DNA of 64,000 nt from Tubiluchus corallicola (taxonomy: Eukaryota > Priapulida > Priapulimorpha > Priapulimorphida > Tubiluchidae): the NCBI GenBank assembly GCA_030141605.1, contig JAQGDQ010000308.1:218158-282157 (forward strand), written 5' to 3'. Made by a program: the position numbers and the translations under genes. The notes under the pieces are model-generated. The model saw nothing but the letters and a program-made list of their open reading frames with translations, had not been told where the DNA came from and searched no databases. Positions 51,451 through 64,000 of this stretch are shown in pieces. The first letter of the stretch is position 1, and every line of letters starts with the position of its first letter.

Positions 51451-54400
51451 TCATATGTGCACAAGTGCAGCTATACTGTTCATACAGACTCCATCCGTTA
51501 GTACGAATAGACCCCCTTTTACCAAAAATTCTAAGTGCAATATTTGAGTGAATCACAATGTTTACTTGTTATTGTTATCTCGTGTTTTGTGAAAATGCAC
51601 AATGAAGTAAGAACTAACTTACAATGAGCTTACGTAGGTTCTCATATTATTTGTCGTATTAATCTGCTAGAAAAGCTTTTTGATTAGTCCACTGGTTCAA
51701 AAAACTAGAGAATTTGTTTCTTGCTGTTACAGAAATTATTTTTATAGGCACTTTTTATTTGATTGCAACTACAGTAATATTCAGTATTATTTTTGTTTCC
51801 TAACGTTTTTAAAAAAAAGGAAATTCCACTTTTGAATTACATTAACGTATCTCAGACAGCGAAGATCTGTCATTTGGTGGTGTGGTCTTGTGCAAGCCCC
51901 TAATCACTGGAACATTATTGAATTGAAATGTTTCTTGTTGTTGTATAGAAAATGACTTATTTATTTCGAGGTTTGCTAGTACATATTTTTCGCAGAGAAC
52001 CAGAGATTAATATATTTACCAATTTTCAGATTTCCTGGTAATAGTGAATACATAGAATGTGTGTAATGTACAGATTCTGAGACATTTAGCATTTTGTAAA
52101 TAATAAGAACTAAATATAAAGACTAGAAGATATTTCAAGCATGAATTGGTCTAGATAAAAAAGCTACAGTGTTAATACCATGATGTATTTATTGATTGAA
52201 GAGAAACTTTTCACAGGTAGAGCTGTTGATGGCTATTTTTTATTTTCAAATTTCTGTAAATCAATGTTTTTAAACTACTAACTCATCAAAACAAGCATTT
52301 TGTTTCACAAATCATTAGTTGGAAGATGGCTTTTTATATTGGTTTATATGACAATTCATGACCTTTTTTCATTTAACTTGAAAAATTAATCGAAGATATG
52401 TTACTAATGGATACCTTTGCGTGACTCCTGTCTACTTACAAACAGTGTGATTTTGTTGCACATTTTTTTAAGTTACAGTTTATTTAAAAACACAAACTTT
52501 GAATTTGGTCTTAAAATTAGCTAGCTTTACTATTGAGTTTCAGGTTTAAATGCTTCTATACTCGAGTTAAAGGTTGTTTGCACACAAATTGGAATGATTA
52601 TAATTACCCACCCGTTGAGTATAAAAATATTTGAGCATGTGAAGTCTTTATCAACTATAAAAAGAATATTACACCTTCATATTGTGGGTAATTTCTTTTT
52701 TATATCTGTTATTGTGATTATCTCAGTGAAAACTGGTTTGGTGTTTTTTCCCTAGTTTGCATGCTGTGTTGTTTTTTAATTGTGGTCATTTGTACTTGTG
52801 GCTTTGCAAATTGCAATGCAGTTTTGCTGTTTGTACCTTTTATTATCTTGTACGTGATTGATGTGATTTTAAGCTTTGTTCGTGATGAAATCGAACCTGA
52901 GCATAAATCTGAGTTTTATCATTCAAACATCATTTACCTCGATGGTGTATTAAACTGACATGCAGGGTGAAATTTCTGTGTGTTGTATTATTTTTAGTTT
53001 TCAACTTGCTGTAATTTTGAAGTTATGTAATTGCAGATCAACCAATTAGCCCACTGCACATATTCACTTTTTTTAGGGAAACGTCTCATTAGCTTATTGG
53101 TGATTTTATGTTGAAAAAATGTGAATGGTTGTGGACTTCTGGTGCATTGTTTAAATTTTTATGCATGTTGTGCTATACTGTTAAACTCTTGCAGGTAACT
53201 GGATTTTTGCAGAGTGATAATTCAGGTTTTCAATTTTCAAAAAAATTAATTCAATCTCAGTGTAATCTATTTGCAGAGTACTTTTGCATTGCACATTTGT
53301 TTTGTCTAAATTTTTATTGCCTTGTTAAAGAAAGAAACATATTAAAAATTATTAAAGTATTTCCCTGAAGTAGTTCCACGTTCATTAAACATGGCTGGGC
53401 ATGTCATCTATGCTCGCTGTCCTTCACAAAAACGAACTGGCATATTGAAGAATCTCATATTAACAAATTTGTAAATGCAGCTATGCATTAAATTAATTAT
53501 TATCAATTAAATTAATAGGTAATTCAATACCAGACATTCCAGTTATTATGTGATAAATATTTTTTGTTTAAAAATTAGATTTAGCAAATCTCATAGAGGA
53601 GCTTGCACTTTTGTCTTCTTAGTGATAGTTGATATTAAGCATCTTGATATTAAAATGTCCAAAAAGAATTAACTGTGTACTTTAAATTTGAGCAAATATG
53701 CACAAGCAGCTGCCCGTATTTTTTGTATTCACAAAACATAAAAAGTAACATAATTGGTTAAATCATTTCTGGCATAAAAAGTTAGTATTTCAATGTTAAA
53801 GTAAATTATTTTATTGTAAAGGACAGTTTTGTCCCAACACTGGATGGCTTGACACTAATATTTGTATTTTTTGAATTTCATCTATTTTAAAAATAGATAT
53901 ATCTGGCAAGTGATAGTCAATAGTTATTACATGCAACTTTTTCATGAAGAATGTTACGATTATTGTGTAAATGCTGTTGTACAAAAAATAAAGAATATTT
54001 ATTACCCTAGACAGATAGTAAGATGTCTTATTTTTGTGTCTAAATTATATTTTCAGTATTGCAAACATTTTTTTCTAATAACGATTTATTAATAGTCAAC
54101 AATACAAGTTGTGTATGATAACATGTGAGTTTCAATCCAGATGAAATCGTTTGTTGTCCAGCTTGATGACTATATTGTTACAAAAACAACGGAATTATTA
54201 CACGCCACTCCTCTAAACAAGTTTCATAAATCGCATGCTTATATTAAATTTATGTTATCACTAGAAAGCGTTTCCATTCAACATTGTAGACAGTCGGTCT
54301 TGAAAATGTTCCGAAAGATGCAGACATTGTTATCTTGTTTTGTTAGCGGACCAGTATATCACTTCTAGCATATAGGAAAAGCATTGTCCTGTTTTCCAGC

Positions 54401-54536
54401 AATAATTTTGTTGTAAGGTTAAAATTTTGACTTAGAATTGACTAATAACTGGTACTGTTAATGCTGCATCTGTGTCTTCTGCACTAGTAAACACTAATTA
54501 GCTCACACTCTAAAAAAAAATTACAGAGCACAAGTA
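51451..54536. other. Convergent intergenic region of PDE6D and NDUFB5
   Basis: AT-rich with no supported gene. It should hold both 3' UTRs. Candidate polyadenylation signals are AATAAA at 53987-53992 (plus) and its complement at 54085-54090 (minus). Neither is decisive, and using both would make the transcripts overlap slightly. Confidence 0.4.
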
Positions 54537-57500
54537 TCACTGAGGCTTTCGAATGTCATCAAAGAATTGTAATGACTCTCTAGCTTCTTTCTTGTATTCA
54601 AAAGTTGCTGGGTCGTAGTATGCACCCACATAATCTCCACGTTTGTACATCAGATGGCGCACTTGATTCTCTTGTTTTCTGAAAATGTTTACTATTCTGT
54701 ATTATAAAAATATTTCTGAATAAACAAAAGTTAAACAATTTGCAACTTGTGACGATGAAAACCTGAAAATTTAAAAAAAAATTGTGCAAGCATTGTACAA
54801 CTTTTTTATATAAAACTGAAAAGTTTTGTAATTATAGACTGCATAATTCAATAGCTTTCAACCATAGAAGAATTTTTTTAGTTATATCTATTTGCACACT
54901 GATCAAAATAATTTGTGTTTAGTTAATGGTTGGCTAATGGTTTGTTACTGGTCACTATACAATTAAATTTATTTATTTCCACTTTTTTTGAAAGCATTTT
55001 GGATAGCACGAGAAACTATAATACTTATCTGATAACTTGTCACCAGAGACTTGAACGCAAGTGCTCATTTTATGATATTCAGTCACGCCGTATAACAACA
55101 TCACTCCATTAGTAAAGTTTTAAGTTTTCATATTTAACTTAACACAGATTATAATTTGAAAACTTATTTTCTACCTGTGTCACCACAAATATTTTTTTGT
55201 AAATCTCTTTTCTGGAAAAACAACTTGCTTGCTTAAATTCTGTTTTACATATTATGCAGCTACTTGATTTAAATTGATTTTGCTTCTTACATAAATGGTC
55301 TTTTCTGTGCAAATATTTTTCAAACTTCCTAATGTAGTATTGCTTTAGTGCAGTTACATGATTAATTTGTGGTTTCTGCATTTTTCTCTTTTGCTATATA
55401 TTCTGTGCTTTATTAAATATGTTACCATTACATATAAAATGCAAAAAAACATTTAGTACTTTTTTGCTTTCTTCACCAGAGGATAACATATAGAGGTACA
55501 CTGAAACATCCTGTCTTTTCAGTTCATTCTTAGTAGTAAACTAAGTAAATCATTCTTGCTAGTAAATCACTCTGTGCACAGACCAATGCACGTAAAACAA
55601 CTGAGGTTACTCAAACTGCTGTGACAGATGGCTTTGCTTTACCCACGTCATGTAACGGTTGTAGTTAAGACGTATCGCTGTGGTATACTTAACCTATAGC
55701 AACAGTGTGTGCGCACAACTAAACCGTGAAAAGGCTTATTGAAAAGAGTACTTAACATTTAAAGAGTACTTAAATGTATAGAATGCTTATGTATGAGTTA
55801 TCATTCATGACGACAAGAAAAATCAAAGTTACAAAAATTAAAAGCAGCACACTGTGTGCGTGCGTATGTGTACGTGTATGTGCGTGTCTTGTTGTTACCT
55901 GAGATATGATCTTTCATCTTCCATTTTCAAACAAGACACCAGTCTTTCGTAATTATCATCTGTATCCCCATAAATGTAACGAGAGAAAAATCTCTCGATT
56001 GGATGCTGCATAAAAATTAAACAATCTGTAAGACATTCATAATTCAATCAAGCACTGCATGTCACTACATGTTATATGTGCTAATCAACAGAAAACAAAT
56101 TTTAGTAGTTTGGTTTTAAGCCACTCACGAAACCTTTTTACTAATGAGAAATGCCATGCAGTTTCACTAGTGTATGAGTCACTAGAGTACTGCAAAAAGA
56201 AACAATTAAAGACAAAATTTTTTCCTATAGTGGTCAAATTAAAATTAAACAGAGATTATAGCAACTGGATCTTTCACCCAAGGCCAAATCGTGACCTTTT
56301 GGGGCCCCTAGGCTAATGAAATTATGGCCCCTCCTCAGACGGAGCAACCCACTAACTCGTCCGCATGTCTTGAACATTGTTTGCTGGTGATATATTTTAG
56401 CAACGTTTGCACAGCTTGAAGTAAACTTATTGCAAATTCTTTAAATAAACTAGAACAGCTATCTTCTGTTTGTTAATAAAAATATCCTTTAAAAAATGCC
56501 AGTATTTTACTATTACTATTTATTGCAAACCAAATTAGCACATATTTCAGCACAGCGATAGTGAAAAACAGATTTTTTACCAAATGTTACCAAAGCTAGA
56601 GGGCCACCAAGCTTGTGAGGCCCTAGGCTGCAGCCTATACTAGCCTATAGGATAATCAGGCCCTGCTTTCACCTATCATTGCAATTCATGTAATTTTGAT
56701 TTTACTTTTCTATTGTAATACAGTGACATCCTTTCATAATTATGTGATTTTAAATGAGAATGAAAATTTTAATCCATACAGGCAATTCATACAATAATTA
56801 CAAAATACACTTGATATAATAGTATTTACTGCAGATATGTCAACAAGTTTCCAGATTTTCCGCAGCTGTCAGTCTGGTCAATCTAATTTATTGATACAAT
56901 GAACTACGTATAACTCGAACACCTTAGGACCAGAAAATTTGTTCGAGTTAGACAATGTTCATAAGAAAACAAGATTGAGTCACTCATCAACGTCAGACAA
57001 TACACTAGTAACAATACAGCTTGTGAAAATGACAAACTGAGCCTTTAATCAAATATCAAACGACAGTTTTATGAATAATCAAAAATAAAGAGACTGGTCC
57101 ACCTCTATGGTAGTCTGAGTAGCACGGTTAATTGAATACGGCAATATTATGATCTAGTTATTAATGACGTTCGTTAAACCATGTTGTTCTGCTAAGGTGT
57201 AACACAAGAATTCCTAGCATTTTTGCTGAAACTAGCAGTTAAAATTGTACTATGGTTTCCTGTAAGATTCGTTGCTTGGGAGGTTGTTTTGAGATAGGCA
57301 GTGTAATTTCAGTTAAGATTCTCGAAAATTGTACCGAGAATTTGGTTTGAGTTACACGATAATTCAAGTTACAGATTTCGATTTACACAATGTTGGTAAA
57401 TAGAAAATGAAAAGAAAAATAAGTTCCATGAGGTCTGTTCGAGACACGCAAGAATTCGAGCTATAACTGGTCGAGTTAGACGTAGTCTGCTATATTTAAG

Positions 57501-60500
57501 TAACTATGTGTAATGAATAATAAACATAATAACACTGAAAGGTTTTGTGTTGTTTATTTGGCGCCATTGGCAATTGGCCTTCACTTTACCTAACTGGTAA
57601 GCTTTGGTCCCAAGTCTAAAGTCCAAATAAAATAAATAAAAAAGTCTTGTCAAGTCCCAGTCTTAAAAGCAGCTTTCAAGTCATGTCCCAATCGAGGCAA
57701 TAACTCTGTTTTTGTCTTTGGAGCAGTGAGAAGAAGAAGGGTATGTAAGCTACCTTAAAGTACTCCCAGTGTCTTGGTTCATAACCTTCTGGTATTTCGG
57801 TTAACTGTGCAGGACCTAAAAATTGTAAGCAAGTATAATTAAACTGTTCAGCTTTTAAGAGCTTATATATATTATTGAGATACATTAAAGCACACTGAAG
57901 CCATACAGTCCGTTCTACAATCAGTGAATTTATCTTAAAGCACACTGAAGTCATACGGTCCAGTTCTACAATCAGTGAATTTATATTAAAGCACATTGAA
58001 GTCATACAGTCCAGTTCTACAACCAGTGAATTTAGTAATACTGTAATACTGTTCTTTATCTAGATTATTCTGTTAAGATCCTAACAATGTTTTATTTTTA
58101 ATAAATAAAATTTTAAACAAATTATAATACATCTTCTTTTCTACTTACCAATAAATATGTTACAATAAGCAATGATAATTCCCAATGGTATGACTCCTAG
58201 TAATACGTAAAAATGCTGAAACATACAAACATTCTAGAAGTGTAACAGTTAATAAAAAAGAATAATTATTAATAAATATATAATTAAGGGAAACTTCTTT
58301 TAAACCAGTTCGATGATGTTGCACAAAGTAAAGGGGGCTTGCACATTCTAGGCCATTTTCCTGTATTTTGCCTTGGACTCCAACTATTTTAGCAAGGCAA
58401 ACTAATTCCACTTTCCCTTAAATAACAGTTGCCGCCAACTTTCAAGTTTCAGCAAAAAGTGGTTATTATAATTATTACAACAACAGTTTTTGTCTGTCAT
58501 ACTTCAAAAATGTTATACTTGCAAAGCAACGCTTATATATAATGATAATAATAATAATAAATCTTAGTCAATGTCAGACGTCCTTATTTCACAAAAAGTC
58601 TAACTAGTTGAAACATCATGTTGCTTTAGCATCATATTAAAATGTAAGATTTCTAGAATAGCAGTTTAGACTAAACTAAGTTTAAACTAACAGTTACCTA
58701 ACTGTGATATTGCTCTTTAAAAGACAAGCACACAGAGCAAATAATCTTAAAAAACAGACTTACTAGTTCATTCTTAAATTGCTTCCATCCATACTGTGAT
58801 GGGCGTATTTTGAATAGTCGTTTATCACTCATCTGCCTGCATTGTGCTGTGCAAGAGGAAACAGAACAAATTATTAAATAGCAGACAAGTGCCAGTATAC
58901 TAAAGTTAAACATCAGTATTTATACCTGAAATATCAGATAGGAACCAAAATATGAAAATTAGGGAAAACTGCTTAGTCATACGAGTAAACCTCATACCGA
59001 ACCAGGCATGGTAAAGCAATAATTAGACTCAAGTGCCCTGCACACAGATCAGGTACTTATGAATAAACCGTGCTGGACCTGGCATACTCAAGTGATAAAT
59101 ATCGTCATTCAAGATTCTTGAGAGATAGTTTTATTCTGACAATACATACAGTATATAAACAAGCTATATGATCAAAGAAAGTTATAACAGTTTAAGAAGT
59201 CGCAGTCTTGCATAAAGTCCTGTATAAACTCTTATGTCTTATTTGACTGGTAAAACATATTATGTGATGATTTTAAGTTGTAAATTTTCAGGCAAAGTAT
59301 TTTTAATGTATTTTAGATGTTTTGTTAGCAATTTTTAATCTGTTTTTATCATAAATTTTTAAGTGTTGGAAATGCATGTAACATAGTACTATGTGTACTG
59401 AATTAAAAAAATAATGGCGTATTGTGTTACAAATAGACTTGAAACTTGGTATATGACAGGAAACTTGAAAGGTGGAATAGAGGCAAAAACATGGCAACAG
59501 TTATGATTAGCATAGGATGGTGAACGTGAGAGGAAAATTATTGGGAACAAGTAAAAAAGTTTCATGTTACTACAAGATTATTATGTTAAGTTTCAGCAAA
59601 GCTGCATAAATAGATAAGTTATGTCACTGACATTTTAATACTGCCATGGAGGTAAAGCACTTTCACTGTATTGTCCATTCTGTTCTAAGCAAATGACCCT
59701 GGAATCTGACAAATTGTCTAATTGCATCACTTGTCCTGCACTAAGGCAGCATATATTCGTTATTTCTTGCATGGTATCTTCTGTCATTTAGTTTAACGGG
59801 ATTAATGAAAAGCCCCGAAAAAGCTTGTTATATGATTTTACTATCTGAAAAGTACTATATCATTGCAATAATAATAATTGGTACCATAGTAGTAGTAGTA
59901 GTAGTAGTAGTAAATCTCCAGTAGTTATAATATAACTTTTGAGACAAATAGTTCTTCGACTGTAATTGCGACAAATTGCACATTCAATAGATTGTCATCA
60001 ACACCTAGGTGACTCCACTGGCAAGTTTTCTCACTATAATATATAATCCAGCATCCTTGTTATAGGCATGTTCCAATTAGCACGGTGATTAAATTTCAAT
60101 GGATGATGTTCATAGTGTCTATCTAATTTTGATTTAAATAAATTTACAGATGTTGCTGTTCTCACATCACAGGGCAATCTATTCCAGATTTCTGGCATCG
60201 TACAAGAAAAATAGTCGTATTTACCAGTTTTGTGTGCAGTTCTTGATTTATGAAGAATAGGACCTGATCTTGCTGTACGATGTACTTCTAATTTAACAGG
60301 ACAATCATCACAGCTGTAAACTCCAGATACATATTTGTATGCATCAATTAGTTGGCCACGTAAACGTCTAAAAGCTAATGTAGTTAAACCTATTCGTTTT
60401 AACTGACTTTCATAAGTCAAGTTCATTAGTTCCGGTAACATGTTGAAAGCTCTCATTTGGACAGTTTCGACTGGGTCCACTATATATGCCCTAGGACTAT

Positions 60501-63220
60501 TCCAAATACTACTTCCATACTCCACTTTTGATCGCACAAGTGCCACATATAGAAGCTTGAAAGTTTGCAGATCTAGGTACTTGAAATTCCTCCTTATTAA
60601 AGCATTGTTTCGTTTGGCATTCTTTATGATTTCTGCTATGTGATCTTTAAAATTTAGTTTATTATCAAGTAATAATCCAAGGTCTTTCTCACAAGCACTA
60701 AAGTCCAATTCTGCCGGAATGCCACTTGCATCATACATTTTGTATTTATACTCATATCCTGCTCCCACAGATACAACCTTACACTTGTTGGGATGGAACT
60801 GCATACCATTTTCAACTGCCCAATCACAGAGCCCTTCTAGATCCAATTGAAGATCATTACAGCTGGTAAAAGAATCAGATTCAGACCAGATTTTGCTGTC
60901 GTCGGCAAAAAGACGAAGAGAATTTCTCACACAACTAGGCAAGTCATTTATAAATACAACAAATAAACACGTACCTAATACCGAACCTTGCGGTACACCA
61001 CTAGTAATCAAGGACTCAGTCGATTTGTAACCATCAACACAAGTACATTGACTTCTATTTTCTAAGAAGTTTACTATCCACTGTAAAACTGAACCAGTTA
61101 TACCACAATTTTTAAGTTTTGCAAACAGAAAGTGATGAGGTACAACATCAAATGCCTTTTTCAGGTCCAGTAGTATTATATCAAAAGGCTTATTAGCATC
61201 TTTTAGCTCAAACCATGCATCGTAACATTGTAACAGTTGGGTAACCGTTGTTCTACCCTTAACAAACCCATGTTGTTCTTCACAAATAATGTTGTATCTT
61301 ATCAGATGGTTCATTATATGTTTCCGCATGATTTTTTCTGTCACCTTATTAATTGTATTTAGTAAGCTAACTGGCCTGTAGTTCGATGGATCTGACTTGT
61401 CCCCTTTTTTATGAATGGGAGTAACCTGTGCCACCTTCCATTGTTCAGGTAACTGACAATCAGCAAAAGACCTATCCAGTAAGGTGTATATAGGCTTAAA
61501 AAGCACAGTTCTACATTCATTTAAAATACGTGGATGGTAACTATCTGGAGCGGATTTGTTTACATTGAGATTTTGTAACTCATAAAGCACCTCTTCTTCA
61601 GTTATGGAAACATTGTTGATATCAGGATATTGTTGCACTGTAGTTACTTCATAGTCAGGAGCATTGGGACTGAATACACTAATGAAAAAATCGTTCAAAA
61701 TTTGTGCCTTCTCCTCTGAATCAGAGACAAGGATACCTTGGGAATTCTTCAGTGAATGAATTTTAGACTTTGGCTTCCGAAGCGCATTGATATACTGCCA
61801 GAATGCCTTGGGATTACTCTTGCAATTACTTGCTAAAATACGTTCATATCTTTTTCTCGCAGTAGTTATAAGGTTTTTCACCACATTACGCCTTGCAGCA
61901 TACCGTTCATAAGAAAATTTTGTTCTTCGTCTCTTCCAGTCAAAAAACAACTTTTCTTTCTCCTTAATACAGCCAAGCAACTGCTTAGTTAACCAAGGAG
62001 GCCGAGGTCGACTACTCTTATTACACGAACTTGGATAGAAACTAGGCACATATTCATCAACAACTGACATGTACACATTATGAAATTTTGCCCACATATC
62101 ATCAAGAGTAAGATTACTATTTAAAACATTAATCCAATCAACTTGGCTAAATGCATTACACATACTGCTGAAATTAACTTTGTTTAAACACATCTTCTTC
62201 TGAGGTAGAATTTTGACTGGCAGTACATTTACATTCAAACTAAAATGCAAGCACACATGGTCACTATTACCTAATGGTGAACTAGATCTCAAATATTTTA
62301 CCAAATCATCTTGCTCAGTAAAAACTAGATCAAGTAAAGATGGTTCATTTCCAATGCGATAGCGTGTTGCAAATTTCACGTGTTGAGATAACATGTTCAG
62401 CTCAAAGCATTCTAAAAACTCATTTTCCACAACATTATTGGAGAACTCCAATTGCCAGTCAATTCCTGGTAAATTAAAGTCACCCAGAATACAGATATTT
62501 GATTTGTGAGATTCACAGACATATGAAATCAGTTTAATAAGATTAGCATTATCACTGATTGTTGAGGACGGACTTCTGTATATCAGGAGAATACATAAAC
62601 TTTGATTCTCTTGAAGTTTAATTTTTACACCTACTGCACACTTAAAATATTTACAATGTAGTTCAAAAAAGTCAATACTCTGATGAACGTATATAACTAC
62701 ACCACGGCCACAAGAGTTATAAATAGGTATATTATAACCCGGGATTGTTAACTCAGTTTTGTCTATGTAATTTTCACCAGATTTAGAGTTCACTTCCGTA
62801 ATTACAACTACATGATAAATCGTAGAATCCTGAAATAATTTTGTAATTAATTCCTGTCTCTTGTTTAAGAATTGATCTGCATTAGTATACAAAACATTAA
62901 TGTTATTCCCAGACATAAATTCCCTTTTGTTTATAGAATGTAAATCTCTTTTGTAGTGATTTGAGCTTTTCATAAGTCACGCATGCAGATTTACTCATCA
63001 TTTAAGTTAGGTATCGAGTCTTGCATTCAGTCTTGTTCGCTATGATCAGAGCACAATTTAGTCACGAAAAACTGGGTGCGAACTTGTAATAACGTCTGAG
63101 TTACTTACTAAAAGATAGTCTTTGTAATGATGCGACATTAGTTTTATTAATTAATCCTGTGGGTTGCAGGTTTCGTAAAGAATTAACTGAGCCAGCTCGC
63201 AAAACACTAAAAACGACCAT
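54537..63220 (-). CDS. NDUFB5: NDUFB5 (complex I SGDH subunit), complete, 6 coding exons
   Basis: Exons in transcript order are 63220-63109, 58846-58764, 58215-58149, 57815-57754, 56005-55899 and 54678-54537. They total 573 bp (190 aa plus TGA; human 189). All borders are GT-AG and phases agree. The N-terminus MVVFSVLRAGSVNSLRNLQP is basic, hydroxylated and without acidic residues, as expected of a mitochondrial presequence. KRLFKIRPSQYGWKQFKNEL is followed by one membrane segment (about 66-88, HFYVLLGVIPLGIIIAYCNI). Then come AQLTEIPEGYEPRHWEYFK and HPIERFF, the most conserved family block, and a Tyr- and acid-rich C-terminal region. It is an accessory subunit of the proximal membrane arm of respiratory complex I, in the inner mitochondrial membrane. 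The first intron (4.3 kb) holds an intact LINE in the same orientation. The start codon is 224 bp from the divergent SPAG7 start. Confidence 0.94.
56279..56665. mobile_element. hAT-like MITE with 8-bp target duplication, in NDUFB5 intron 4
   Basis: The 8-bp direct repeat CTTTCACC flanks both ends (56271-56278 and 56666-56673). Read inward the ends are CAAGGCC on the left and CAGGGCCTGATTATCC on the right (reversed), the CAGGGCC-type start common in hAT elements. The inner arms share GGCCCCTAGG and GGCCCTAGGC phrases. The element is 387 bp and non-coding. Confidence 0.82.
56897..57489. mobile_element. Tigger-like MITE, second family, in NDUFB5 intron 4
   Basis: The left end is CAATGAACTACGTATAACTC; the right end, reversed, is GCAGACTACGTCTAACTCGA, with TA at both borders. 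Subterminal TTCGAGTTAGAC and TCGAGTTAGACG phrases are inverted copies. The ends are mutated, so the borders are accurate to a few bases. There is no transposase frame. Confidence 0.65.
57884..58034. repeat. Three tandem copies of a 50-51-bp unit in NDUFB5 intron 3
   Basis: Each unit runs TTAAAGCACACTGAAGTCAT then ACxGTCCAGTTCTACAATCA then GTGAATTTA. It begins about 70 bp past the exon 4 acceptor, toward exon 3. Confidence 0.88.
59888..62973 (-). mobile_element. CR1-like LINE with intact ORF2 (979 aa) in NDUFB5 intron 1
   Basis: A single uninterrupted frame runs from ATG at 62973 to a stop at 60034. Residues about 20-250 form an endonuclease/exonuclease/phosphatase domain, with a TEVNSKSGE block, LLIYRSPSS, GDFNLPGIDW and a terminal SDH. 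Residues about 440-760 form the reverse transcriptase: WKVAQVTPIHKKGDKSDPSN, NYRPVSLLN, HGFVKGRTT, ILLDLKKAFDVVPHH (motif A), SGVPQGSVLG and LRLFADDSKIW (catalytic ADD box). A C-terminal domain includes MPEIWNRLPCDVRTATSVNL. These residues are those an active target-primed retrotransposon needs. The 3' UTR ends in (TAG)n at 59888-59911. No ORF1 is seen in the 135 bp between the start codon and NDUFB5 exon 1, so the copy may be truncated at its 5' end or lack ORF1. A near-identical truncated copy is at 37808-38771. Confidence 0.95.
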
Positions 63221-63444
63221 GTTGTCTGCAAAGTGTAGAGTGCAAACTGTCACAGTCTACAAAGGTGACCGACAGATGTCACTACGTTATTAACTACGTG
63301 ACGCCACCCAGCGGCAAAAAGTAGAGACGTTAGCTTGAGTGCTGCGTGATACTGTTTGATGTGGTTCAATGTGTTTAATTCTGGATTTGGATTTGGATTT
63401 CAACGCCTTTTAGTTTACTAACTTAGGAGAAGTGGTGCTAAAGC
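63221..63444. promoter_or_regulatory. Compact bidirectional promoter of NDUFB5 and SPAG7
   Basis: Only 224 bp separate the divergent start codons, so both core promoters and 5' UTRs must share it. It has a short G+C-richer patch (GACGCCACCCAGCGGC, about 63300) and no obvious TATA box, as is usual for housekeeping bidirectional promoters. Confidence 0.7.
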
Positions 63445-63526
63445 ATGGCAGATCTGTTAGGTTCAATATTGGATTCTATGGAAAAACCACCGTCAGTTGG
63501 GGATAAGGAGAAAAAACTAGCTCGCG
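63445..63526 (+). CDS. SPAG7: SPAG7, first coding exon only
   Basis: The ATG at 63445 opens 27 codons, MADLLGSILDSMEKPPSVGD then KEKKLAR, ending in phase 1 at a GT (63527). This is a close match to the N-terminus of animal SPAG7 (MADLLGSILSSMEKPP), a small protein with an R3H-type single-stranded nucleic-acid-binding domain further along. The family's next residues (AREQA) would need the phase-1 split seen here. The donor GTTAGG is weak, but reading through gives a stop codon almost at once. The following exons lie beyond the window. Positions 63527-64000 are intron with nothing recognisable. Confidence 0.85.
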
Positions 63527-64000
63527 GTTAGGTCTAGTTCACTTCATTAATCTATTCTAAGGCTCTATACCATTCTATGGTTTGATCATTGGTGATACTA
63601 CATGGGGCATTTGTGCTTTGTGGACGCCCGTGTACCGCCTCACAATGTATTGCAGTACCGTTTAGTCGTCTACCGTCTCGCCTTGTACTGCCTCGCTTTG
63701 TATGTCAGTGCTGTGTACCACTTGAATCACCGCAAGGTAGGGTACACAGCTAAGCGATACATGGCACTATAGTACATGAAAATGTCTTAAGCGGAAATGT
63801 CCTCTGTAGTGTTTTCATGTACAAGCTAAACCATGTCATTTTAATTGCCCATACAGCCTCATCTACCATCACTAACAAAATAAAATTATTTGTTACTTAT
63901 TAATGCCTCTAGATATTGCATCTAGGAGGATCTGAACATCACAAGTAGTAAAAAAGACAATCCTGCCAGTAAGTATAAGTTGATTTATGGAAGTGATTGC

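Noticed and set aside
53108-53368. 86-codon frame downstream of PDE6D
   Set aside because: Low-complexity Phe/Leu/Cys-rich translation in the 3' region with no family resemblance.
57676-58005. 109-codon minus-strand frame with three similar repeats
   Set aside because: Its start is the 51-bp intronic tandem repeat, and only its middle (57815-57754) is real NDUFB5 exon 4.

Overview
The window is AT-rich metazoan nuclear DNA. The evidence is spliced genes with canonical GT-AG introns, five recognisable animal orthologues, and introns full of non-LTR retrotransposons, Tigger/pogo-like and hAT-like DNA transposons and minisatellites. It looks like an invertebrate; the sequence alone does not give me the phylum. 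No prokaryotic operon, CRISPR array, rRNA or tRNA gene was seen.

Five protein-coding genes alternate in orientation. They are FoxJ2/3 (+, 2938-15263, 10 coding exons, 406 aa), NECAP (-, 35657-20359, 7 coding exons, 288 aa), PDE6D (+, 37208-51450, 6 coding exons, 147 aa), NDUFB5 (-, 63220-54537, 6 coding exons, 190 aa) and the first coding exon of SPAG7 (+, 63445-63526, continuing past the window). I rebuilt the exons by hand. Every junction has a GT donor and AG acceptor (the SPAG7 donor is weak), phases agree across every junction, and each complete CDS sums to a whole number of codons ending in a stop. FoxJ2/3-NECAP and PDE6D-NDUFB5 are convergent. NECAP-PDE6D (1.55 kb apart) and NDUFB5-SPAG7 (224 bp apart) are head to head. 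The gene functions are unrelated: transcription factor, clathrin-coat accessory protein, prenyl-binding chaperone, complex I subunit and an R3H-type protein.

Most other recognisable sequence is mobile DNA. Positions 1-2884 hold an LTR-retrotransposon 3' end and two LINE remnants, one of which ends in a (GAA)n tail about 50 bp before the FoxJ2/3 start codon. FoxJ2/3 introns hold a decayed LINE, a 929-bp Tigger-like element and a 457-bp element with perfect 25-bp terminal inverted repeats. NECAP intron 6 holds an 850-bp foldback element and a three-layer nest (DIRS-like element, then a Tigger-like element, then a LINE tail). NECAP intron 4 holds a 167-bp tandem duplication of the exon 5 acceptor region. 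PDE6D introns hold four LINE copies, a third Tigger-like element and a 1-kb, 46-bp-unit minisatellite with higher-order structure. NDUFB5 introns hold a LINE with an intact 979-codon ORF, a hAT-like MITE with an 8-bp target duplication and a Tigger-like MITE. A truncated, nearly identical copy of the intact LINE lies 22 kb away in PDE6D intron 1, so this family has moved recently.
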